Source: Talinum fruticosum (lineage: Eukaryota > Streptophyta > Magnoliopsida > Caryophyllales > Talinaceae). From it: 64,000 nucleotides of DNA. The number at the start of each line of letters is the position of its first letter. Positions within the stretch are counted from its first letter, which is position 1. A program made the translations under genes and the position numbers. Positions 55,751 to 64,000 of the stretch are shown piece by piece. The stretch covers positions 9,116,501-9,180,500 of the forward strand of contig JAITYX010000009.1 of assembly GCA_021018815.1 (NCBI GenBank), written 5' to 3'. The notes beneath the pieces are model-generated. The model was not told the DNA's origin. It saw only the letters and a list, made by a program, of their open reading frames with translations, and searched no databases.

Positions 55751-57600
55751 AGCTACCTACAAGTCGAAACAAACTAACCTTTCTCACTTCCTCTAATGAA
55801 CCCAAGTAACTCCTTTTACTATGGTCCTTTTCGAGGAAGTAGACTCTTGGGAACCCAGATTTGAATAACTTTGGGTTTGGTCTGATTCTGAGTCTTTCTT
55901 TTAGAGAACTGAGTTTGTGTCTCTTTCTTTTGTTAAGTTTTTCTTTTATAAACCGGTGGAGAAGGTTTTGTCCTCTAAGCTGGTCCGGGCTTAGTCCTCC
56001 TTTCATTCTTATGAATGGAACCGTGCTCGACCTTCCGGAACTTCATAGTTGTGGAATCCTTTTTGAAAAGATCTAAGTAGGAATTGAATTCCTCCTCTTT
56101 GTTAAAACCAAGTCCTTCTTTTCGAAGGAGACACATTGAGATCCTAAGAGCATATCAAGGTTTTTCCGACCTTGAGTGAATATTAAAACAAGCTCTTGAG
56201 ACTCGTTGAGCTTTTGCTCCAATTGCTCATTCTCTTTTCTGAGTGACTCACACTTAGTCTCATTAGATTAAGCACTCGGTCTTGGGTTCTCTTAGAGTAA
56301 GTCTCAGCTTTTCAAATTCATTTTTCAATGAGATGCTCTCGAAGTAATTGACTCAAACTTGTTCTTTAAACGGAGAAGAATCGAATTGGACTTTTCTTCC
56401 AAAGTAAAAATATATTTGGCTAAATCAACTTTGGAGAATTTGAGGAAGTATTCAATTACCTCCCGAGGATTTGTTTCCTCATTGTCTAAGTGATCCGAGT
56501 CCGACTTTGTTTCGACTTCTAAGTTAGAGAGTGCCATCGGACATTTTTGAGTCATCCGAGTCTTCACCATCTTCCGATGAGTCTTCATCACTCCATGTGG
56601 CCATCATAACCTTTTTCTTCTTTCTGTCCCTCTTTCTCTTGGGACAGTCCTTGACTATGTGTTCCTTGCTGCCACATTCAAAACAACTAGAGTTCTTAGT
56701 TAAAGATAACTTTGAAGGGGAAGAGTGCTTAACTTTTCTATCCTTCTTGTCTTTCTTATAGAACTCTTCTCTTGGCTTCTTATCCCATCTCTTGTGCTTT
56801 ATCATTCTCTTGAAGCCTCTAGCGATGAGTGCCATGGGATCGATGAACTCAGATTTTCTTCTCCGGTTTCGAGGCTTTAAGCGCAATGTTCTTTTTGGTG
56901 CCGACCTCTGCATCCTCCTCTTTCGGATGGATCTCGTGGGTGAGTAGCTTCCCAATGAGTTCGTCTAGTTTGAGTTGGGACGGAGTTCCGAGCCTCTTCA
57001 ATGGTCGTTACCTTGGGACCCCATCTTCTCTTGGGTAGGCTTCGAGTATCTTTCCGCACATTTCCTCGTTGGAAATCTTTCTACCCGGAGATTTGAGATT
57101 ATTAGTGATCTCGGTGAAGCGGATGAACATCTCGAGTGATGTTTTCTTCGAGCTCCATCTTGAACGGCTCATACTTGTGAAGATATTGGCTTATCTTCGC
57201 TTGTCCGACCTGGCTTGTGCCTTCATAAGTGTTGACTAGTGTGTCCCACACCTTTTTGGCCGTGTCACGAGTAGACACTCGGTTGTACTCTTCCGAGCCG
57301 ATAGTGAACATCGAATGTTAATCGCCTTGAAGTTCTTTCCGAAATTTTCTGCTTCATCAATAGTGAACTCAGCCTTTGTCTTGGGCACGAGTCTTGTTTC
57401 TTCCGTCTTCATGGGAATGTAGTTGCCTACTTGTATGATGTTCCACACATCCTCATCATGATCCAACAGAAACATTCCATGAGCTTCTTTTAGTGCACGA
57501 AGTTAGATCCTTTGAACTTTAGTGGTCTCGCTAGAAGATCTTCCTTCATCGAACTCTCCATTGTTCTAAGCCATTTGATCTTTAAACCTTTGGATGGTTA
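55751..57600 (-). pseudogene. Copia family A gag
   Basis: Readings on the minus strand give FLLDHDEDVWNIIQVGNYIP (57236-57475); MFTIGSEEYNRVSTRDTAKK, VWDTLVNTYEGTSQVGQAKI and SQYLHKYEPFKMELEENIT (57102-57311), the UBN2-type gag core (PF14223); KRWDKKPREEFYKKDKKDRK and the zinc knuckle CFECGSKEHIVKDCPKRKR (56524-56955), CX2CX4HX4C; then an acidic segment and KFSKVDLAKYIFTLEEKSN (56325-56591). Gag would coat genomic RNA in the cytoplasmic particle. The frame is broken at least four times. Better preserved than the copy at 34831-36650. Confidence 0.9.
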
Positions 57601-57619
57601 GATCCTTTCTAAAAGGTTA

Positions 57620-57631
57620 GGCTCGATACCA
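57620..57631 (-). promoter_or_regulatory. Copia primer-binding site
   Basis: On the minus strand TGGTATCGAGCC, two bases from the LTR end. It is TGGTATCAGAGC (initiator tRNA-Met) with one A lost. Confidence 0.88.
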
Positions 57632-57633
57632 AT

Positions 57634-59175
57634 TGAAGGTTTGCTCTTGGAGAGATTAAGTCACCCTAGAAGGGGGTGAATAGGGTGATGAGGAAATTTA
57701 AATAAGTAATGGAAGAATAAAACTAGAGATGACTCTGTGGAGAGTTTGAGTCTATATTGGACTCGGAAAAGTGCTAACTCATAAAGTTACGTGGAAACCC
57801 TCCCGGGGTAGAAAACTACGGTCGGTGTTAATCCAAGCACCAAGTCAAATCCACACTCTTTTGAATCCACAAAATATAGTAGAAAGACTAAACCAAAATT
57901 GTTCCCTTGGACAATTCCTTATAAGATTTTCCTAGACTTAGAAATTACCTTATCCGATCTAGTACTTCCTAACTAAGGTAACCTTTACAGTTAGGGATAA
58001 CTAAGCTGAGTTAACCCTTACAGCTCGAGTCAAGGGACCTTACTCGTAAAGTAAGAATAAGTGTTTGTAAACCGATTACAAGACCTTACAACTCGGAAAG
58101 ATATTAAGTACGGAGTTGGAGTTGTAAGTAGAAGATTGAGTATGAATACAATGACTTTTGCTGAAGTACGTGTATTGACAGTTTGTTCAAGCAATCTTCA
58201 AGTCTTAAGAGTTGGCTTCTATTTATAGATGACCAAGCGGATTAGCCATTGTGACTATCTTCTTACTGGAAGTCCTTTGTGATCGTTGCAATGGATTTTC
58301 CGAGTCACTCGGAAAATATCCGTTGAGGTGTGAACGTTGGGCAACGGCTCTTGACTTCTTTGGAAGTCCCAATCTACCGGTGGTGTCCGAAAAGTAGGGT
58401 GGAAACCAACATTGTGCTTAGCGTTGCGGATTTCCAATTTAGGAAATAGACAACCCCGACACGATGTCCGGGCCTTGGTTAGAGGTGGAAAAAGCCTTGT
58501 CTACTCGGTGATTTGACATTTTGAAGCCGGTTACTTTTGTAATTCCAAAAATATGATAGCTTCGTTTGAATAACCTAGAAAAGTAAATCAATTTGGTTCT
58601 CAAAGTATAAAATACTTTGGTCCAAGATTAGACACGGATAATAATTGTAATTAACATAACTAACAAAGCATAATTATCTAAGTCGAGAGAAATGGAATTT
58701 CTTGAGTCTAATATTCATTATACTCAAATTCCATCCGAGTCGATCTAGAAGCGAGCAAGTCGGATAAATAACATCGGACTGGAAAGACTTGATCTAGACT
58801 GCCAATGTTCAAACTAAGCATGCTGACTTAGAAAGATGAATTAACATAATAATCCACTCAAACTTAGATCATGAAGACGGAACCGAGTTTAAGCAAAATA
58901 GAACCAGTGTTTGAACATGTAATATATCCGAGTGTTCTCTAAGTGACTCGTAACCGTGTGTGAAATGAGAAACAGGAATATGTTTTCCGAGTCGATCGAG
59001 TCGAAAGAGAATATATACGATAGATTTTGTAACACTCGTAAAAGATGTTCTATCACTTAGAAAAGTTGTTAAAGCGGATAGAATGACTTTTAATCAAAAC
59101 CTTATTGAGATGAAGTCTTATACCTGATCCCTTGATGGAACTCGGAATGATATATATGTAAGGTCCGAGTCTTCA
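57634..59175 (-). repeat. Copia 5' LTR
   Basis: TGAAGGTTTGCTC to GGTCCGAGTCTTCA, 1542 bp. TATA box on the minus strand at 58218-58228. Confidence 0.93.
58218..58228 (-). promoter_or_regulatory. TATA box of the copia 5' LTR
   Basis: CTATAAATAGA on the minus strand, followed by AGCCAACTC. Conserved as CTATAAATAGAAGCC in the fragment at 61858-61873; decayed in the plus-strand LTR at 2002. It would drive genomic RNA synthesis if the element were intact. Confidence 0.75.
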
Positions 59176-59180
59176 TGATG
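59176..59180. other. Target-site duplication (right) of the complete copia
   Basis: TGATG directly after the LTR end; the left copy at 48268-48272 is TAATG. Confidence 0.75.
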
Positions 59181-59890
59181 CTCCCCGAGGTTATGTGCCT
59201 TTAGTTTGTGTGCCAATAGCTCCTTTATAAGGTAGTCGATTGGTGTCTTCCCCTTAGTATTCTTGGAGTTTGTCATGGTTTTATGACCTTTGATATTAAG
59301 CCCCATGTTCTTCTTAGGTGCTTGTGTCCGACTCTTCTCGATTGTTGGAGACTAACCGTGATGGAATTTCCTTGAAGGTGGCAATGCCAATGGCGTTCTT
59401 GATGTTGACCTGATGCTTGATGCTCGCTTGTTTGAATAATTCCTTGTAGGGTGCTTTGTTATTTAATTTTTGTATTTTTAAGAGTTTGACTCATGCAAAG
59501 GAGATGTATGCAAGACATAAGTCTAAGAACAAATGCATTCTAACCATTGAACTGCAGATGTATTGCTGCTGGCGGTGGACCGTGATCCCGACGGTTTGGT
59601 GCTAGGTTGGAATGGTATGCTTCCCGATTGATTTCTCGCTCCTCTGGATAGGGCAACGTGGCTTGATTTTGGGAAATGGGAATTGGGAAAATGGGAACAA
59701 GATTAGGTTTGGGCCAAATCTGATAGGCTTCCTACATATCGGCTATAGCAGTAAATTAGGCCTTCGTAGTTCGAAAAGAAAGTACGATTTGAGTTTGGTT
59801 TTTTTATTTTTATTTTTAGATAACGGGAAAAGGAAATAAACACTACACTCGGATATGGAAAATTTAAAAAGCAATCTTTATTAACATCCT
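59181..59890 (-). other. Family B 3' UTR, continuation right of the copia insertion
   Basis: Colinear with 19870-20639 and 23520-24330, confirming that 48272 and 59176 were adjacent before insertion. Non-coding. Confidence 0.8.
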
Positions 59891-61040
59891 TGAGGAGTGG
59901 TGGGCTCATTAGATGACGTTCTAGGTAGATGTCTGCTCTTCTTCTATGAGTATGCTAGCATCTCCGAGTGTTTTGAAGTTTATGATAGGCAAGAACTTCA
60001 AGTGCCGATGATAGGTATGTTAGAGGTTCTTGATGATGATTCTAACCAGATCCTTCTCGGATGGCTAATCGATCATGTGGGCAGCCTTTGCTCTTTAGCG
60101 AGTGAGGAAGTCGGTGAAGCTTTCATCGTCTCCTTCCTTGATCAACTCTAAGTCTCGAAGAGTAACTCATAGATCGAGTATTGTAAGAGTATTAATGGAA
60201 GAACTCCTGGCATAGATCCTTCTAATTTGTGACCTGGTGTGGGTCAACAGACATTGTACCACTTCATGACATCTATGTGAAACGTCCATGGAAAGATGAC
60301 ATGGTATGTGTCCTCCTGTACATTCTTCAAAGCCATTGCCTCCACAAAGTTTCTCACGTGATGGTGAGGGTTCTCATTTTTATGAAATTTGATGTTAGGC
60401 ATGGTAAACTTAGGGGGTAGCTTGCCTTTAGGGATTGAAGTGAATCCCTAGGCTAGATAATGGTGGTTGAACATTGATGACTCCTGTAACATCTCTCTGT
60501 TCGATCTATTCTTGGATCAAATTAAGGCCTAGGTTGAGGTTCAAGGCGGGATCCTTCTCTTTCTTTTTCTTTCCCTTTGGACTTTGATTTCCTCCTTAGC
60601 TCTTTAAAAATGAGACTCGAAGGTTTCGATATTAACTCAATTTTCTTATCCCGAGCCTCAATCTTGGCTTCTACTTTCGTAATAAAGTCTTTAATCCAGG
60701 TCATGATAGGAGTTTGTTCCGGCTAGTTGGCTATTTAGACCTTGGACAGCGCACCGGTGTCAAAAGCAAAGATGGGGGACCTACTGTTGTGGTACGTACT
60801 AATGCGGAACGTATTGGTGTCCACCGTACCGATGTTGAAATCGACTTCCTACTTCTTAACCCCTTTGAGCCGAGTTCCGGATTTGAGTTGGATTACCTAT
60901 CCTGTATCCCAAAAGATTACTCTCGGGATTGGCTCGTGGAAAAAATTTCTAAGGGAGATGAGGCTTAAATGCTTCACCCAAAGAATGATTGATCCTAAGA
61001 GAAAATCAAATGATATGCTCATTTATTTGGATGCACATAA
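59891..61040 (-). pseudogene. Gag fragment of non-autonomous family B copy 3
   Basis: Minus-strand readings: DFITKVEAKIEARDKKIEL and KEKEREGSRLEPQPRP (60522-60704), then IPKGKLPPKFTMPNIKFH, DTYHVIFPWTFHIDVMKWYN (about 60250-60310), and an LRDVGM-like end near 59950. Same blocks and the same 3' junction to UTR (about 59890) as the copies ending at 20640 and 24331. Multiple stops and frameshifts. The plus-strand ORFs at 59897-60151 and 60714-61071 are shadows. Confidence 0.75.
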
Positions 61041-61089
61041 AGGGATGCCAAATAAATGGAATGAAATGTAAGCAACGATGAACATGACT

Positions 61090-61294
61090 TAGTCCGGGAT
61101 GATTCTATGATTTGGCTAGTGCATAACTCGAAATGCATGGACGATTATTCCTTATGGAAGATGAATTTGTTTTAGCTAAATGAGAAATGAAAATACAAAA
61201 CAAACTCACCTAATTTGAGATCAATTTTTGTTTTGGCTAATGTAAAAATCAAAAGAACGGACTCACCTTACTTGGGATGAATTTTTGTGTTGGC
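61090..61294 (-). repeat. Leader tandem array, copy 3, first part
   Basis: Three to four diverged units (GACTCACCTTACTTGGGATG and relatives), interrupted at 61295 by a copia LTR. Confidence 0.8.
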
Positions 61295-62511
61295 TGAAGG
61301 TTTGCTCTTGGAGAGTCTTAGTCACCCTAGAGGGGGTAAATAGGGTGATGAGGAAATTTAAAGACTAAATAGAGGGTTAAAGTTTAAATTGAGTAATCAA
61401 GACTGCCTCGACTCTAGATTGGACTCAAACAAGTATGAACTCGGAATTACGTGGAAACCCTCCCGGGGTAAAAACCACGGTCAGTGCTAATCCAAACACC
61501 AAGTCAAATCCACTATTTTGAATCAACAAAATACAGTAGACTTACTCAACCAAAATTACTCCCTTAAACAAGTCCTTACAAAGTTTTCCTATACTCGAAG
61601 TTCCCTTATCTAATCTAGTACTTCCTAACCGAGGTAACCTTTACAGACTAGGGACAATCGAGCTGAGTTAACCCTTACAGCTCAATTAAGGGACCTTACT
61701 TAGAGAGTAAGAAAGATTTTGTGACTCGATTACAAGACTTTACAACTCGGAAAAGTGTTAAGTACAGATCGGGAGTTGTAAGAAGAAGATTAAAAGAGTA
61801 TTATACAAAGAGATATAATTTCAGCAATGGGTTCAGTAATCTCCAAGTCTTACAAAGTGGCTTCTATTTATAGATGACCAAGCAGATTAGCCGTTGTGAC
61901 TATCTTCCGAATAGAAGTCCTCTCGTGACCGTTGTAACGGTTCTTCTAAGTCGCTCGAAAAGACCCGTTGAGATGTGAACGTTGTGCACCGGCTCTTGAC
62001 TCCAAAAGGTGCTCCAATCAGCTGGTGGTGTCTCGAAAAGTAAGGTGGAAATCACCATTGAGCTTAACGTTGAAGATTTCAAGTTTTGGAAACAGACAAC
62101 CACGACACAGATGTCCGGACCTTGGTCGAAGTAGAAAAAGCATTGTCTGGCTGGTGATTGACGACTTGTAGCCGGTTACTTTTGTAATTCAACAAGTAGG
62201 ATAACCTCATTTAGATAACCTACAAAAGTAAACCAATTTTGGTTCTCAAAGTATAAAATACTTTAGTCCAAGATTAGGCACACATAATAATTTGATTAAG
62301 ATAATTAAGGCATAATTATCCGAGTCCTAAAAGAGTGAAATTTTCCGAGGCTAATATTCATTATACTCAAATTCCATCCGATTTAGTCTAGAGAAAGATC
62401 AATTTAGAAAGAGAATAACAAGGTATGCGTACTTGATATAGACAAACATATTTCAATAAAAACATGCTCACTTAGAAAGTTGAATTAACGTTGTAATTCA
62501 CATTAACTTAG
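61295..62511 (-). repeat. Copia family A LTR, truncated, inserted in the leader array
   Basis: It starts TGAAGGTTTGCTC and follows 57634-58870, including a TATA box CTATAAATAGAAGCC on the minus strand at about 61858-61873. It breaks off near 62511, about 250-300 bp before the expected CA end. Possibly a solo LTR later truncated. No target duplication visible. Confidence 0.85.
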
Positions 62512-63130
62512 AAATGGATGAACTCACCTTAATTGAGATGATTTTAATTTGGCTAATGAAATGAATGCACTTGCCTTAATTAAGATTATTTATTTTTCCT
62601 AATGAAAAAATAAAATGGATGAACTCACCTTAATTGAGATGATTTTGATTTTGGCTAATGAAATGAATGCACTTGTGTTAATTGAGATGATTTTATTTTG
62701 GCTAATGAAAAACTAAAATGGATGAACTCACATTAATAGAGATGATTTTGATTTTGGCTAATGAAATGAATACACTTGCCTTAATTGAGATGATTTTATT
62801 TTTGGCTAAATGCAAGAATAAAAATACAAATGTAGACTCACCTAACTTGAGATGAATTTTAATTTGGCTAATGCAAAATGAAATGCAAGATTGGATTCAC
62901 CTACTTTGAAATGATTTTGACTTTGGCTAAATGCAAAAAGGAAATGCAAATATAAACTCACCTATTTTGAGATGAAATTCGAATTTGGCTAATACAAAAA
63001 GAAATGTAAATATAGACACACCTATTTTGAGATGAAATTTGTTTTTTGTTACATGAAAAATGCGATTATTGGACCAACCTAAGAAGGGAAGGTAATTTTT
63101 GGACTTTTGGCTAGAATGCACAAATTGGAC
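62512..63130 (-). repeat. Leader tandem array, copy 3, with higher-order dimers
   Basis: About eleven units of the leader repeat. The first six form three dimers starting ATGGATGAACTCAC at 62514, 62615 and 62718, each followed by an ATGAATGCACTTG-type monomer, so the period there is about 102 bp. Later units (62820-63100) are ordinary monomers of 55-65 bp. Confidence 0.88.
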
Positions 63131-63669
63131 AGACTCAAAAAGTTTTATTTTCATTTTTATTTTTGCACCCATACAAGTATTATCAGCGCTCCTCACCTAT
63201 TCCTAGAGGATGACAAGCGGAAGATTAAATCTAAAATAAACACACTCATTCAACCATGCAAATAAAGGCAAGGTGACACGTCATAGTCAAGGGTCTATGG
63301 TCAAAAGAGGTTTAGACTCGGTAGGATACATGATGATTCGGAGTCCGAGGATTTGGTCTTTCGTATGGGGCAAGACAAGAGTAAAGTCTAGAATCCTCGA
63401 TGAACCAAGCGGTTTGAACCAAGAGCGCGTGCTACGAGGGAAGAGGTACCGTTTTTGTGGACAATCAAGCCTAATTATGTCGGCTCGGGATTCGAGTAGG
63501 AGCCTCTTACCAAAAGGGTTAAACAAGGGGTAAAATAAATTTGTCTTAGTGGTACAATGACATAAATAAACTATGTCCAAAGGTTTCTAAATGTAGGATG
63601 GCTAATGCAAATACATTATTAAAACACACTACTCAAATTTTCAAGTTTTGCCCTCTTAGTAAAAAATTT
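63131..63669 (-). other. Leader of family B copy 3
   Basis: Non-coding, colinear with 22401-22900 and 26061-26598; ORFs at 63273-63580 are chance. Confidence 0.7.
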
Positions 63670-63703
63670 ATCCCTAGTGCGGTTTCCACTATAGGAACCA
63701 TGG
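63670..63703 (-). promoter_or_regulatory. Degenerate primer-binding site and LTR stub of family B
   Basis: TATCCCTAGTGCGGTTTCCAC is a damaged form of the B primer-binding site (minus strand); ATAGGAACCATGG after it is the first 13 or so bases of the 5' LTR, after which copia RT sequence begins. Confidence 0.7.
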
Positions 63704-63776
63704 CAGTGAAGGTTTCCCCACAATCAATTCCCTCTTCTTGGTTATATCCTTGAGCAACTAACCTGGCTTTGTTTCT
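63704..63776 (-). pseudogene. Copia reverse transcriptase scrap
   Basis: On the minus strand 72 bases read RNKARLVAQGYNQEEGIDC followed by GETF, the conserved N-terminal block of copia RVT_2. The equivalent part of the complete element (about 53880-53960) is decayed, so this scrap is better preserved. It is enclosed between a B LTR stub and the start of a copia LTR. Confidence 0.88.
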
Positions 63777-64000
63777 TGAAGGTTTACTCGTGGAGAGTCT
63801 AAGTCACCCTAGAGTGGCATGAATAGGGTAATGAAGAAAATTAAACAATTTTTGTGTCAATACACTCCAACAGCAGATTCCGAGTCTAGATTGGACTCGT
63901 AAAGGAAATAACACAAATGTACATGGATACCCTCTTGGGGCGAGAAAACCACGGACAGTGCTAATCCAAGTACCAAGTCAAATCCACTATTTTGAATCCA
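63777..64000 (-). repeat. Copia family A LTR, continues beyond the window
   Basis: TGAAGGTTTACTCGTGGAGA and the next 200 bases match the LTRs at 48273 and 57634. It starts at a clean TG next to RT coding sequence, so a family A element seems to have inserted into the RT of a relative. Confidence 0.88.

Larger units (their letters stand above)
48273..59175 (-). mobile_element. Complete SIRE/Maximus-like Ty1/copia retrotransposon (family A)
   Basis: A 10.9-kb element with LTRs of 1535 and 1542 bp, initiator tRNA-Met-type primer-binding site, gag with zinc knuckle, protease remnant, integrase, RT, RNase H, an extra ORF region of about 2.2 kb, and a polypurine tract, all on the minus strand. Order integrase before RT defines copia; the length, long LTRs, UBN2-type gag and extra 3' region suggest the SIRE/Maximus lineage. 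All coding parts carry stops and frameshifts. By eye about 20 differences separate the first 210 bp of the two LTRs, so the insertion is old. Flanks TAATG/TGATG and colinearity of 48230-48272 plus 59181-59300 with 19840-19960 show insertion into the 3' UTR of a B element. Confidence 0.92.
45272..63703 (-). mobile_element. Family B element (minus strand) with nested copia insertions
   Basis: In plus coordinates: 3' LTR 45272-47262, 3' UTR 47263-48272, [copia 48273-59175], 3' UTR 59176-59890, gag fragment 59891-61040, leader array 61090-61294, [copia LTR fragment 61295-62511], leader array 62512-63130, leader 63131-63669, primer-binding site, and 13 bp of 5' LTR. It inserted into the PMD remnant at 45271. 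Without the nested DNA the element would be about 6.3 kb, and it encodes no RT or integrase. Confidence 0.8.

Noticed and set aside
1..64000. tRNA, rRNA or other structured RNA genes
   Set aside because: Only tRNA-complementary primer-binding sites were seen; no cloverleaf or rRNA-like stretch was recognised by eye. A tRNAscan and Rfam search would be decisive.

Overview
The window looks like repeat-dense, probably pericentromeric or intercalary heterochromatin of a flowering plant, most likely a dicot. Almost every base that can be explained belongs to plant transposable elements: Ty1/copia elements of the SIRE/Maximus type, Ty3/gypsy elements of the Tat/Ogre type, a chromovirus-like (Tekay/Del-type) group with very long LTRs, and CACTA DNA transposons. 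I found no intact cellular gene, tRNA, rRNA or CRISPR array. Every coding region is broken by stops, frameshifts or truncation. I use these family labels: A = SIRE-like copia; B = Tat/Ogre-like gypsy with LTRs of about 2.0 kb that start TGTAGACACC; C = chromovirus-like with LTRs of about 3.4 kb; D = an unassigned segment carrying a plant mobile domain (PMD).

Layout: 1-2585 is the 3' part of a plus-strand A element (large internal deletion, polypurine tract, 3' LTR), followed by a truncated minus-strand A LTR (to about 3405). From 3406 to 12246 is a minus-strand C element with two LTRs and only 1.2 kb of non-coding interior; its left LTR holds a complete solo LTR (4058-6915) with identical 5-bp target duplications. 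From 12247 to 15870 is a plus-strand B element with primer-binding site, a 59-bp minisatellite in its leader, a decayed gag and a protease remnant that stops exactly at an LTR start. From 15871 to 33781 B LTRs and interiors lie in both orientations, including a minus-strand LTR-interior-LTR-interior-LTR dimer (16907-28394) and a plus-strand copy lacking gag (28395-33781). From 33782 to about 36795 is a minus-strand A fragment, then more B LTR.

From 37576 to 38950 is a decayed multi-exon Ulp1-type (C48) peptidase gene on the minus strand. It abuts a CACTA terminus at 38953 that leads into a truncated Tnp2-type transposase (to about 41195). From 41196 to 44200 are B LTRs head to head; 44200-45271 carries segment D with a TATA box, an ATG, a plausible intron and a PMD remnant. 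From 45272 to 63703 is a large minus-strand B element into which a complete 10.9-kb A element (48273-59175, TSD taatg/tgatg) and an A LTR fragment (61295-62511) inserted. The window ends with a scrap of A reverse transcriptase and a further A LTR.

The most interesting theme is family B. Several copies share the same reduced plan: primer-binding site, leader minisatellite, a gag fragment or none, a 3' UTR minisatellite, polypurine tract and LTR, with no reverse transcriptase. This suggests a non-autonomous lineage moved by a partner's enzymes, with arrays at both UTRs, one of which shows a dimeric higher-order repeat. All coordinates of decayed elements are read by eye and are approximate unless tied to a TG/CA end, a PBS or a PPT.
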